Below are positions 41,642-50,264 of a stretch of DNA of 64,000 nucleotides, in pieces. This DNA comes from Roseomonas sp. AR75. Lineage in GTDB: Bacteria; Pseudomonadota; Alphaproteobacteria; Acetobacterales; Acetobacteraceae. Positions within the stretch are counted from its first letter, which is position 1. The number at the start of each line of letters is the position of its first letter. A program made the translations under genes and the position numbers. The DNA is taken from NCBI RefSeq assembly GCF_005222815.1, contig NZ_STGB01000004.1, forward strand, positions 558,001 to 622,000, given 5' to 3'. Below the pieces are notes generated by a model that searched no databases, was not told the origin of the DNA, and saw nothing but the letters and a program-made list of their open reading frames with translations.

Positions 41642-42100
41642 ATGGCGACACGCGCGGATTTCGACTTCTCGGCCGAGATCATCATGGCCGGCGGCGCCGC
41701 CGCGCGTCGCAACTGGGAGGTGCTGGAGGCGCACACCGTCGCCGAATGGTCCTGCGACCTGGAGGCGACGATGGCGACGATCACCCGCCGCGATCCCTTC
41801 CAGATCATGTACGCCACCGGCCTGGACGTGCGCGGCTTCGACGCGGTGCGGGAGTTCTACCGACGCCGCTTCGAGACCTTCCAGGGCCAGGGCTTCTTCG
41901 CCCGGCGCTGGGTCGTCTCCGACAGCGTCATCGTCGGCAACGGGCTGTTCCGCGGCACGCCGCGCGGCACCTTCTTCGGCACGCCCACCACCGGCAAGCG
42001 GCTCTGCCTGCCGATGACGGTATGGGTGCACTTCGAGGATGAGCTGCTGAAGGGCGAGGCGAGCTACCTCGACGGCGCCGAGGAGGTGAAGGTCTGGTGA
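41642..42100 (+). CDS. NTF2-like (SnoaL/KSI fold) protein 2
   Basis: A 152-residue protein. The ATG at 41642 is preferred to the GTG at 41627 because GGGAGGAG lies just before it. It has VAEWSCDLEATMATITRRDP and VRGFDAVREFYRRRFETFQG, aligning closely with the protein at 40453. The two could form a heterodimer or act on related substrates. It overlaps the following E1 alpha by 4 bases. Confidence 0.75.
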   Translation: MATRADFDFSAEIIMAGGAAARRNWEVLEAHTVAEWSCDLEATMATITRRDPFQIMYATGLDVRGFDAVREFYRRRFETFQGQGFFARRWVVSDSVIVGNGLFRGTPRGTFFGTPTTGKRLCLPMTVWVHFEDELLKGEASYLDGAEEVKVW

Positions 42101-43053
42101 GCGCCCTTCCCGATCCGCTCCGCCTGCATCGCTGCATGCTGCTGATTCGCGCCTTCGAAGAGCAGGTGCGCCGGTTGGCCGCGGCAGGGCTCGTGCCCGG
42201 CCTCGTGCATCTCTGCACGGGACAGGAAGCGGTGGCGGCGGGCGCCATCGTGCAACTCGGGCCGGAGGACCGGATCGCCAGCCATCATCGCGGTCATGGC
42301 CATTGCCTGGCGCGCGGGGCCGATCCTCGGCGCCTGATGGCGGAGATCCTGGGCCGTGCGCCCGGGCTTTCGGGCGGGCGCGGCGGCTCGATGCATGTCT
42401 ACGACGCGGCGTCCGGCAATCTCGGCACCAATGGCATCGTCGGCGGCGCGGTGCCGCTGGCCACCGGCGCGGCGCTGGCGGCGCAGCGGCAGGGCAGCGG
42501 CGGCATCGCGGTCGCCTTCTTCGGCGACGGCGCGCTGAACCAGGGCCTCGTCTCAGAATGCATGAACATGGCCGCGGTCTGGCGGCTGCCCGTGCTCTTC
42601 CTCTGCGAGCACAACGGCTATGGCGAGTTCACCGCCAGCGCCGATGTCACCGCCGGCCCCAGCCTGCTCGCGCGCGGCGCGGTCTTCGGGATGCCGGCCG
42701 AGGAGGTGGACGGGATGGATGCGCTCGCCGTGCAGCAGGCGGTCGCGGGCGCCGCAGCGCGGGCGCGAGGTGGCGAGGGGCCCTCCTTCCTGCTCTGCCA
42801 CACCTGGCGCTTCAGCGGCCATCACGCCGGCGACCGCCAGGACTACAAGGATGACGAGGAGACGCGGCGCTGGCGCGCGCGCGATCCCATCCCGCGCCTG
42901 GCCGCGCATCTACGCGCGACGGGCCTGGCCGACGATCCCGCGCTGGCCGCGATGGAGGCGAAGGCTGAGCGCATCGCGGCCGATGCCGCCGCCTTCGCAC
43001 GCGCCGCGCCGGAGCCGGAGCCGGCCGCGCTGCACCAGCATCTCTTTGCCTGA
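42097..43053 (+). CDS. Thiamine-diphosphate dehydrogenase E1 alpha subunit, set 1
   Basis: A 318-residue E1 alpha of the pyruvate/acetoin/2-oxoacid dehydrogenase type. The TPP/Mg motif is FFGDGALNQG (about residues 145-154) ending in EHNGYGEF. The phosphorylation-loop-like motif is HHRGHGHCLARGADP, followed by GGRGGSMHVYD. Acts with the following beta subunit to decarboxylate a 2-oxoacid or cleave acetoin. The substrate is unknown. Only E1 parts are present in this operon. Confidence 0.88.
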   Translation: MSALPDPLRLHRCMLLIRAFEEQVRRLAAAGLVPGLVHLCTGQEAVAAGAIVQLGPEDRIASHHRGHGHCLARGADPRRLMAEILGRAPGLSGGRGGSMHVYDAASGNLGTNGIVGGAVPLATGAALAAQRQGSGGIAVAFFGDGALNQGLVSECMNMAAVWRLPVLFLCEHNGYGEFTASADVTAGPSLLARGAVFGMPAEEVDGMDALAVQQAVAGAAARARGGEGPSFLLCHTWRFSGHHAGDRQDYKDDEETRRWRARDPIPRLAAHLRATGLADDPALAAMEAKAERIAADAAAFARAAPEPEPAALHQHLFA

Positions 43054-43054
43054 C

Positions 43055-44032
43055 ATGCGCACCCTCTCCTACCGCGAAGCGGTGATCGAGGCGCTGGCGG
43101 GCGAGATGCGCCGCGACCCTTCGGTGGTGCTGATGGGCGAGGACATCGGCGCGGCCGGCGGCGTCTTCCGCCAGACCGCCGGCCTCTTCGATGAGTTCGG
43201 CGCCGCCCGCGTCATCGACACCCCGATCTCCGAAGCCGGCGCCTTCGGCATCGCGGTGGGTGCATCGATGTGCGGCCTGCGCCCGGTCTTCGAGGTCATG
43301 TTCGGCGATTTCATCACGCTGGTGATGGACCCGCTCGTGAACCAGGCGGCGAAGCTTTCCTACATGTCGGCGGGCGGCTTCTCGGCGCCACTGGTGCTGC
43401 GCACGACGATGGGTGTGGGGTCCAACCTGGGACCGCAGCATTCGCAGTCGCTGCATGCCTGGGCCTGCCACGTGCCCGGGCTGAAGGTTGCGCTGCCGGC
43501 GAGCCCCGCCGATGCGAAGGGCCTCTTCGCCAGCGCCATCCGCGACCCGAACCCGGTCGTGATCTTCGAGGACCGGATGCTCTACACGCTGCGCGGCCCG
43601 GTGCCGGAGGGCGAGCATCTCGTCCCGCTCGGCAGCGCGGCGCTGCGCCGTGCAGGCCGCGACGCGACGGTGGTGGCGACGGGGCGGATGGTGGCGCATG
43701 CGCTCGATGCCGCCGATCGCCTCGCGGGCGAGGGGCTGGAGATCGAGGTGATCGACCCGCGCAGCCTGGTCCCGCTCGACCTCGAGGCGCTGGTCGCCTC
43801 GGTCCGGCGCACGCATCGCGTGCTGGTGGTGGACGGCGGCGCGCGGCGCTACGGCGCGGCGGCGGAGATCGCGGCGGAACTCGCCGAATCCGCCTTCGAC
43901 TGGCTTGATGCCCCGGTGCGGCGCCTGGCGGCGGAGGATGTGCCGATCCCGATCAGCCGCACATTGGAACCACTGGTGCAGCCCGACGCCGCGCGCATCG
44001 CGGCTGCCGTGCATGCCTTGGTCGCAGGATGA
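43055..44032 (+). CDS. Thiamine-diphosphate dehydrogenase E1 beta subunit, set 1
   Basis: A 325-residue E1 beta. It reads MRTLSYREAVIEALAGEMRR, DPSVVLMGEDIGAAGG, then IDTPISEAGAFGIAVGA with the conserved Glu, and DFITLVMDPLVNQAAKLSYM. It ends with VPIPISRTLEP. All landmarks are typical. The ATG at 43055 starts one base after the alpha stop. It carries the TPP-activating glutamate and contacts E2 in complete complexes. Confidence 0.9.
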   Translation: MRTLSYREAVIEALAGEMRRDPSVVLMGEDIGAAGGVFRQTAGLFDEFGAARVIDTPISEAGAFGIAVGASMCGLRPVFEVMFGDFITLVMDPLVNQAAKLSYMSAGGFSAPLVLRTTMGVGSNLGPQHSQSLHAWACHVPGLKVALPASPADAKGLFASAIRDPNPVVIFEDRMLYTLRGPVPEGEHLVPLGSAALRRAGRDATVVATGRMVAHALDAADRLAGEGLEIEVIDPRSLVPLDLEALVASVRRTHRVLVVDGGARRYGAAAEIAAELAESAFDWLDAPVRRLAAEDVPIPISRTLEPLVQPDAARIAAAVHALVAG

Positions 44033-44045
44033 GGGGAGGTCCGTG

Positions 44046-45059
44046 ATGGACGCCGAACAGGGCTGGCGCTTCCTGGAGACCATGCTGCTGATGCGCCGCT
44101 TCGAGGAGGCGGTCGGCACGCTCGGCGCGCGCGGCGCCTTCCCGGGCCACTACCACCTTTATATCGGGCAGGAGGCGACGGGGGCGGGCGCCTTCTCCGT
44201 GCTGCGGGAGCAGGACCGGATCGCGACGACGCACCGCAACCACGGCCATGTGCTTGCGCGCGGCGCCGATCCCGGCGCGGCGCTCGCCGAGATCCTGGGG
44301 CGGGAGGGCGGGCTCAATCGCGGCCGCGGCGGGACGATCCATCTCTGCGCCCCCGATCTCGGCTTCGTCTCCACCTCCGGCATCGTCGGCAGCGTGGTGG
44401 GTCTGGCGGCGGGCGCGGCCTTCGCCTGCAAGGGGCGCGGCGATGGCGGCATCGGCGTCGCCTTGTTCGGCGACGGAGCGCTGGAGGAAGGCATCCCCTT
44501 CGAGGCGATGAACATCGCTGCACTGTGGAAGCTGCCGCTGCTGCTGCTCTGCGAGAACAACAGCGCCGACGCCTGGGGCATGGCCAAGGGCGGCTATCCC
44601 GCGCTGGTCCATGCCGCCAACGACCTTCGCGCCATCCCAGGCGCGCTTGGCATCCCCGCGATCCGCGTAGAGGGCATCGATCCCTTCGCCGTGTGCGACG
44701 CCGTGGCCACCGCCGCAGCGCGATGCCGCGCCGGCGAGGGGCCGGTCTTCATCGAGGCGATGACGCGCCGCTGGGCCGGCAGCGCGCCGCTCTGGCCGGA
44801 ACTCGCGACCGGCATCACCGATCTCGGCATGGCGACCGGCGAGACGCCCATCCCCGAAGGCCCGCACGCCGAGTGGTTCGCGCGCAACGACCCGGTGCTG
44901 CGTCTCGCGCGCCTGGTGCTGGCGCAGGGCGGTGACTCGGCTGCGCGGCTGCGAGCGCTGGACGCGGCGGTGTGCGCGCGGATCGGGGCGGCGGAGCGGT
45001 TCGCGCTCGCCAGCCCGCTGCCCGATCCCGCCACCGCGACCGACTTCACCTTCGCCTGA
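44046..45059 (+). CDS. Thiamine-diphosphate dehydrogenase E1 alpha subunit, set 2
   Basis: A 337-residue second E1 alpha in the same operon. It has YIGQEATGAGAFSVL, THRNHGHVLARGADP, GGLNRGRGGTIHL and the TPP motif LFGDGALEEGIPFEA ending in ENN. It is diverged from set 1 (only the core motifs are shared), so it likely has a different substrate or acts as an alternative module. The ATG at 44046 has GAGGGGAGG upstream. Confidence 0.87.
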   Translation: MDAEQGWRFLETMLLMRRFEEAVGTLGARGAFPGHYHLYIGQEATGAGAFSVLREQDRIATTHRNHGHVLARGADPGAALAEILGREGGLNRGRGGTIHLCAPDLGFVSTSGIVGSVVGLAAGAAFACKGRGDGGIGVALFGDGALEEGIPFEAMNIAALWKLPLLLLCENNSADAWGMAKGGYPALVHAANDLRAIPGALGIPAIRVEGIDPFAVCDAVATAAARCRAGEGPVFIEAMTRRWAGSAPLWPELATGITDLGMATGETPIPEGPHAEWFARNDPVLRLARLVLAQGGDSAARLRALDAAVCARIGAAERFALASPLPDPATATDFTFA

Positions 45060-45069
45060 GGACGCCGCC

Positions 45070-46047
45070 ATGACAGAGCGCCAGAGCTACGCACGCGCTT
45101 TCGTGGATGCGCTGCTGGAGGCGATGGAGGAGGATGCGTCGGTCAGCCTGATCGGCAGTTCGCCACTCGGCCTCGGCCCGCAGCGCGGGCTGACGGAGGA
45201 GATCCGCCGCCGCTTTCCCGACCGCGTCTTCGACCCGCCGACGGCCGAGGGCGGGATCGCCGCGCTGGGTGTGGGCGCGGCGATGGCTGGCGCGCGGCCG
45301 ATCGTGGACCTGCTGACCGGCAGCTTTGGCTTCCTCGCCTGGATGCAGGTGGCGAACGAGGCGGCGGTCGCACACCTCATGTCCGGCGGGCGGCTGACCT
45401 GCCCCGTCACCTTCCACTGCCTTGAAGGCGTGCGAGGGGCCGGCGCGCCGCAGCACAGCCAGACGCTGCATGCGATGCTCTGGAACGTGCCGGGCCTGGA
45501 GATCGTGGTGCCGGCGACGGCGGCCGATGTCCACGGCTTGATGCTGACCGCGATCCGCAGCCCGAACCCGACCTTCGTCTGCGGCCATGCGAAGCTGCTG
45601 GGCCACGAGGTCGTCATGCCCGACCCGCGCGCCCCGATCCCCTTCGGCCGCGCCGACATCAAGCGTCGCGGTCGCGACGTGACGATACTCGGCATCTCCA
45701 TCGGTGTGCTGCACGCCCTTGCCGCCGCCGAGGACCTGGCACGCGAAGGCATCGAGGCCGAGGTCGTGGACCCGCGCACCCTCGCGCCGCTGGACGAGGC
45801 GACCATCCTGGAGAGCGTCTCCCGCACCGGTCGCCTCGTGGTCGTGGACGAGGCGCCGCTGCGTGCGAGCGCGGCCTCCGAGATCGCGGCGATGGTGGCC
45901 GAGAAGGGCTTCCGGTACCTGCGAGCGCCGATCCGCCGCGTGGCGCGCGCGGACGCGCCGGTGCCGTTCAGCCCACCACTGGAGGCTGCGGTCACGCCGG
46001 GTCCGGCGGAGATCATCCGCGCCGTGCGAGAGGCGCTGGCGGGGTAA
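45070..46047 (+). CDS. Thiamine-diphosphate dehydrogenase E1 beta subunit, set 2
   Basis: A 325-residue second E1 beta. It reads SYARAFVDALLEAMEEDASV, then FDPPTAEGGIAALGVGAAMAG in place of the usual TPISE block. Here PTAEGG keeps the glutamate in a changed context. The C-terminal half (VDPRTLAPLDEATILESVS, then VVDEAPLRASAASEI) is regular. It forms a partner for set 2 alpha. It is the last gene of the operon. The changed active-site neighbourhood suggests a different substrate from set 1. Confidence 0.85.
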   Translation: MTERQSYARAFVDALLEAMEEDASVSLIGSSPLGLGPQRGLTEEIRRRFPDRVFDPPTAEGGIAALGVGAAMAGARPIVDLLTGSFGFLAWMQVANEAAVAHLMSGGRLTCPVTFHCLEGVRGAGAPQHSQTLHAMLWNVPGLEIVVPATAADVHGLMLTAIRSPNPTFVCGHAKLLGHEVVMPDPRAPIPFGRADIKRRGRDVTILGISIGVLHALAAAEDLAREGIEAEVVDPRTLAPLDEATILESVSRTGRLVVVDEAPLRASAASEIAAMVAEKGFRYLRAPIRRVARADAPVPFSPPLEAAVTPGPAEIIRAVREALAG

Positions 46048-46450
46048 CCTGCGACTACCGCCTGTTGGCGACTCGTCTGATCCTGCCGGCCTTCGGCCGC
46101 CGCGCGGTGGACGACATCGTACTTGTTGATGTCGCCCGCGGGCACCCCGAAGAGGACGCACGATCCTCCGAACTGCATCCCGCCGTCATCGCGGCACAGC
46201 AGGCTCGGGCTGCGAACCTTCACAGCGCACTGACAGATGGCCTTCCGGAGAGATGCCCTCCACGACCACATTCCTGCGCTCAGGACATGGAAGTGAAGCA
46301 AGTGAGCGGCCAACCAGGCCCACCTCGACATCGACGACAGATGTCTTGCCACTCCGGCAATCGTGCTGCGTCACATCGAGGTCAACTCGCACGGCCTCGT
46401 CCTCTCCTGGGAAGCGCCAGCCGTCAGCGCTGAGCCCGACATAGGGATGG
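46048..46450. other. Gene-free stretch between convergent operons
   Basis: About 400 bases separate the E1 operon and the ABC transporter operon. Two overlapping open frames exist, 46065-46433 (+) and 46186-46518 (-). Neither shows a family motif or a good start. Base composition is lower in GC than in the flanks. A short GC stem near 46087-46099 could be a weak terminator. It may be a degenerate insert. Confidence 0.45.
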
Positions 46451-47464
46451 TCAGGGCGAAGACGACGGCGGTGCCGCGCTGAGCGGGCTCGGCTCCGCGA
46501 AGTGGCACGCAGCCGCATGGCCCGGCTTCACCGCGCGCAGCGGCGGCCGCTCCCGCGCGCAGACCTCCTGTGCAAGCGGACAGCGCGTGCGGAAGCTGCA
46601 GCCGGAGGGAATGCGGCTCGGGCTCGGCACATCGCCCGCCAGCACGATGCGCTGGCGCGGCGCGTCCGGATCCGGTTGCGGCACGGCGGAGAGCAGCGCC
46701 TGCGTGTAGGGGTGATGCGGTGCGCGATAGACCTGCTGCTTGGGCCCGATCTCCACCACGCGGCCAAGATACATCACCACGACGCGATCTGCGATGTGGC
46801 GCACCACCGCGAGATCATGCGCGATAAACAGGTAGGAGAAGCCGTGCGCCGCCTGCAGATCCTGCAGCAGGTTCACGATCTGCGCCTGCACCGAGACGTC
46901 GAGCGCGGAGACCGGCTCGTCGGCGACAACGAAGCTCGGCCCGGCGGCGATGGCGCGCGCGATGCCGATGCGCTGGCGCTGCCCGCCGGAGAAGCTGCGG
47001 GGGAAGCGGTCCATGGCGGCGGCGGGCAGTCCGACCTGCGTCAGGATCTCGGCGACGCGGTCGCGCATCGCGCGGCGGCCGCGGACGATGCCGAAGACCT
47101 CGAGCGGCTCTGCGACGATCTGCGCCACGGTGCGCCGCGGGGAGAGCGAGCCGAAGGGATCCTGGAACACCATCTGCGCCTGGCGGCGCACCTCGCGCAT
47201 CTCCCGTGCGGAGAGCGCCGCAAGGTCGCGCCCCTCGAAGACCACCCGTCCCTCGGACGGCTCGATGAGCCGCAGGATGAGGCGGCCCAGCGTGGACTTG
47301 CCGCAACCGGACTCGCCGACGACCGCCACCGTCTCGGCCCGGTCCACCGCAAGACTGACGCCGTCCACCGCGCGGACGCCGCCGGCGCTGTTGCCCCGGA
47401 GCAGGCGCCCCGGCGCGTCGAAAGTCTTGCCGATGTTCTCGACGCGGATGAGTGGCTCCCTCAT
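46451..47464 (-). CDS. Dipeptide/oligopeptide ABC transporter ATPase (DppF-like)
   Basis: A 337-residue ABC ATPase starting at the ATG at 47464, overlapping the preceding ATPase by 4 bases. Walker A is VGESGCGKSTLGR. The signature is SFSGGQRQRIGIARAIA. Walker B is FVVADEPVSALD. The H-loop is in IAHDLAVV. The C-terminal oligopeptide-type domain with SGCSFRTRCPLAQEVC has cysteines typical of DppF/OppF. It energises the DppB-DppC permease pair, system A. Last gene of the operon. Confidence 0.94.
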   Translation of the reverse strand: MREPLIRVENIGKTFDAPGRLLRGNSAGGVRAVDGVSLAVDRAETVAVVGESGCGKSTLGRLILRLIEPSEGRVVFEGRDLAALSAREMREVRRQAQMVFQDPFGSLSPRRTVAQIVAEPLEVFGIVRGRRAMRDRVAEILTQVGLPAAAMDRFPRSFSGGQRQRIGIARAIAAGPSFVVADEPVSALDVSVQAQIVNLLQDLQAAHGFSYLFIAHDLAVVRHIADRVVVMYLGRVVEIGPKQQVYRAPHHPYTQALLSAVPQPDPDAPRQRIVLAGDVPSPSRIPSGCSFRTRCPLAQEVCARERPPLRAVKPGHAAACHFAEPSPLSAAPPSSSP

Positions 47465-48441
47465 CCCCGCGCCCCGGCCGTCACCCAGCAGGCCGCCCGA
47501 TGCCGGTCGGCGATCTCGACCAGCGGGGGCATCTGCTCCGCGCAGCGTGCGATGCGCAACCCGCAGCGGCCGAGGAAGGGACAACCCGCCTTGACCCGGC
47601 CGGGCAAGGGCACCGAGCCTGGAATCTGGCTCAACCGGTGGCGATCGTCGTCGAGCCGTGGGATGGATTGCAGCAGGCCGCGCGTGTAGGGATGTGCGGC
47701 ACGATGGAAGATCGCGCGCACCTCGCCATCCTCCACCACGCGGCCGGCGTAGAGCACGACGACGCGCTCGCACATCTCGGCGATGACGCCGAGGTCGTGC
47801 GAGATCAGCAGGATCGCGGCGCCGGTCGTGTCGCGGATCCGCTTCATCAGCTCCAGCACCTGGGCCTGGATCGTCACGTCGAGCGCGGTGGTCGGCTCAT
47901 CGGCGATCAGCAGCTTCGGGTGGCAGGCGAGCGCCATTGCGATCATCACCCGCTGGCGCATGCCGCCCGAGAACTGGTGCGGATAGGCGCCGAGACGCGA
48001 CGCCGGATCGGGGATGCCGACCAGGCCGAGCAGCTCGACCACGCGGGCGCGACGCGCGGCCCGGTCCAGGTCCTGATGCAGCAGCAGCGCCTCGCCGACC
48101 TGGTCGCCGATGGTCATCAGCGGGTTGAGCGAGCTCATCGGCTCCTGGAAGATCATCGCGATGTCGCGGCCGCGGATCTCCGGCATCTGCGCGGCGGGGA
48201 GGGCGAGCAGGTCCTCTCCCTGCAGACGGATCTCGCCGCCGGCGATGCGGCCGGGCGCACCGATCAGCCGCAGGATGGAGAGCGCGGTCACCGACTTGCC
48301 CGAGCCCGATTCGCCGACCAGACCGACGGCGCCGCCGGCCTCCACCTCGAAGCCGACGCCGTCCACGGCGCGCAGGGGCGCCCCCGGCTTGCCGAAGTCC
48401 ACCACGAGATCGCGGACCGCCAGCAGCGGTTCGGGCATCAT
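47461..48441 (-). CDS. Dipeptide/oligopeptide ABC transporter ATPase (DppD-like)
   Basis: A 326-residue ABC ATPase. Walker A is [14 protein letters not shown], the signature [18 protein letters not shown], Walker [13 protein letters not shown], the H-loop [10 protein letters not shown]. The C-terminal cysteine cluster is [16 protein letters not shown]. It pairs with the DppF-like protein. It overlaps both neighbours by 4 bases, within one translationally coupled series of genes. Confidence 0.94.
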   Translation of the reverse strand: MMPEPLLAVRDLVVDFGKPGAPLRAVDGVGFEVEAGGAVGLVGESGSGKSVTALSILRLIGAPGRIAGGEIRLQGEDLLALPAAQMPEIRGRDIAMIFQEPMSSLNPLMTIGDQVGEALLLHQDLDRAARRARVVELLGLVGIPDPASRLGAYPHQFSGGMRQRVMIAMALACHPKLLIADEPTTALDVTIQAQVLELMKRIRDTTGAAILLISHDLGVIAEMCERVVVLYAGRVVEDGEVRAIFHRAAHPYTRGLLQSIPRLDDDRHRLSQIPGSVPLPGRVKAGCPFLGRCGLRIARCAEQMPPLVEIADRHRAACWVTAGARG

Positions 48442-49319
48442 TGGATCTCCGGGTCGAGCAGGTCGCGCATCGCGTCGCCCAGGATGTTGAAGGCCAGCAC
48501 GACGACGGTGATCGCGAAGCCCGCGCCGATGATCGGCCAGGGCGAGCCGAAGATGTTGCCGAGGCCGTCACGGATGATGTTGCCCCAGCTCGGGTTGGGC
48601 GGCTGGGTGCCGAGGCCGAGGAAGCTCAGCGAGGCCTCCAGCCGGATGGCGGAGGCCACCCAGAGCGTCGCCAGCACGACGACCGGCGCGGAGATGTTCG
48701 GCAGCACATGGCGCCAGATGGTCTTCATCGTGCCGAGGCCGACCGCGACCGCCGCCTCGATGTAGGGCTCCTGCTTCACGGCCAGCGTGGCGGAGCGCGC
48801 GACGCGGGCGAAGCCCGGCACGAAGGCCACCGCGATCACCATCACCACGTTCCAGAATCCGCCGCCGAGCACGGCGGAGACCATGATCGCCAGCAGCAGT
48901 TCCGGGAAGGCGAGCAGCGTGTCTATCAGGCGGCTCACTGTGCGGTCGATGACGCCGCCGAAGTAGCCCGCCGCAACGCCGAGCGTCGTGCCGACCACCG
49001 CGGCGATCGCCGGGGAGACCAGGCCGAAGATCAGCGAGTTGCGCGCCCCGTAGAGCAGGCGGGAGAACACGTCGCGCCCGAACTGGTCGGTGCCGAGCCA
49101 GTGCTCGGCGGAGGGATAGGTGTTGATGCGCAGGTAGCTCTGCGCCAGCGGATCATGCGGCGCCAGCCACGGCGCGGCGAGCGCCACGACGACGAAGACA
49201 AGCACGACGGCGCTGGCGACCAGCGTCGCCGGACGCTCGCGCGAGAACAGCCGCCGCAGCGCCGCGAAGCGCGGCTCCTCCGGCGCCAGGTCCTGGGCGG
49301 GTTCCAGCGCGCTGCTCAT
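48438..49319 (-). CDS. ABC transporter permease (DppC-like), system A
   Basis: A 293-residue inner-membrane permease starting at the ATG at 49319. The leading region has a hydrophobic span (LVASAVVLVFVVVALAAPWLAPHDP), then HWLGTDQFGRDVFSRLLYGARNS, the typical DppC start. The EAA-like coupling loop is YIEAAVAVGLGTMKTIWRHVLPN. It closes with RLEASLSFLGLGTQPPNPSWG. Works with the DppB-like protein. Confidence 0.92.
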   Translation of the reverse strand: MSSALEPAQDLAPEEPRFAALRRLFSRERPATLVASAVVLVFVVVALAAPWLAPHDPLAQSYLRINTYPSAEHWLGTDQFGRDVFSRLLYGARNSLIFGLVSPAIAAVVGTTLGVAAGYFGGVIDRTVSRLIDTLLAFPELLLAIMVSAVLGGGFWNVVMVIAVAFVPGFARVARSATLAVKQEPYIEAAVAVGLGTMKTIWRHVLPNISAPVVVLATLWVASAIRLEASLSFLGLGTQPPNPSWGNIIRDGLGNIFGSPWPIIGAGFAITVVVLAFNILGDAMRDLLDPEIQ

Positions 49320-50254
49320 GCCTGCGCCCGGATCCGCGGGTCGATGACGATGTAGGCCAGGTCCACCAGCAGGTTCACGGTGACGACGAAGAAGGCGAAG
49401 ACCACCACGCCGCCCTGGATCACCGGATAGTCGCGCTTGGCGATGGCGCTGATCAGCAACTCGCCGATGCCGGGTCGGTTGAAGATCAGCTCGATCGCGA
49501 CCGAGCCGGAGAGCGTCGCCAGCAGGCTGAGGCCGAGCCCGGTGGTGACGGGCAGCAGCGCATTGCGCAGGGCGTGGCGGTAGACGACCCGGTTCTCCCG
49601 CGCGCCCTTGGCGCGCGCGGTGCGCACATAGTCCTTGCCGAGCGTCTCCAGCAGCGCGGTGCGGGTCAGCCGGCCGAGGAAGGCGGTCTTGACGAAGGCG
49701 AGCGTCAGGGCCGGCAGGAAGACGTGGTACATGCGGTCCCAGAAGCCCTCGCCGCCACCGTTGATCGGGAACCAGCCGAGGTTCAGCGCGAAGACGATCA
49801 GCAGCAGCGCGCCGAGATAGAAATCCGGGATGGCGTAGCCGATCAGCGAGAAGGCCCGCACGCCGCTGTCGGGCGCGCGGTTCCGGTGGACGGCGGCGAG
49901 CACGCCCATCGGCACGCCGAACAGCAGCCCCATGCCGGTCGCGACCAGGGTGAGCTCGATCGTATAGGGCAGGTTCTGCCCGATCAGCTGCACCACCGGC
50001 TCGCGCGTGATCATCGAGACGCCGAAATCGAGCGTCAGCATGTCGCGGACGAAGGCGAACCACTGCCAGAGCAGAGGCTGATCGAGGCCCATCTCGCGCC
50101 GGAACAGGTCGAGCTGCTCCTGCGTGGCGTATTCGCCCAGCACAACCAGCGCCGGATCGCCGGGCAGCAGCCGGAGCGCGACGAAGACGAGCGTCAGCAC
50201 CAGCAGCACGGTCGGCACGGCGTCGAGCAGCCGTGCAGCGATCATCCGCGCCAT
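49316..50254 (-). CDS. ABC transporter permease (DppB-like), system A
   Basis: A 312-residue permease with six spans. It opens with ARLLDAVPTVLLVLTLVFVALRLLPGDPA and carries YVRTARAKGARENRVVYRHALRNALLPV, the coupling loop. It ends FFVVTVNLLVDLAYIVIDPRIRA. These are the standard DppB landmarks. It overlaps the DppC-like gene by 4 bases and follows the binding protein gene after 10 bases. Confidence 0.93.
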   Translation of the reverse strand: MARMIAARLLDAVPTVLLVLTLVFVALRLLPGDPALVVLGEYATQEQLDLFRREMGLDQPLLWQWFAFVRDMLTLDFGVSMITREPVVQLIGQNLPYTIELTLVATGMGLLFGVPMGVLAAVHRNRAPDSGVRAFSLIGYAIPDFYLGALLLIVFALNLGWFPINGGGEGFWDRMYHVFLPALTLAFVKTAFLGRLTRTALLETLGKDYVRTARAKGARENRVVYRHALRNALLPVTTGLGLSLLATLSGSVAIELIFNRPGIGELLISAIAKRDYPVIQGGVVVFAFFVVTVNLLVDLAYIVIDPRIRAQA

Positions 50255-50264
50255 GCGGCGCCCC

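Noticed and set aside
46065..46433. A 122-codon plus-strand frame after the E1 operon
   Set aside because: There is no RBS, no domain similarity, and the composition resembles non-coding sequence.
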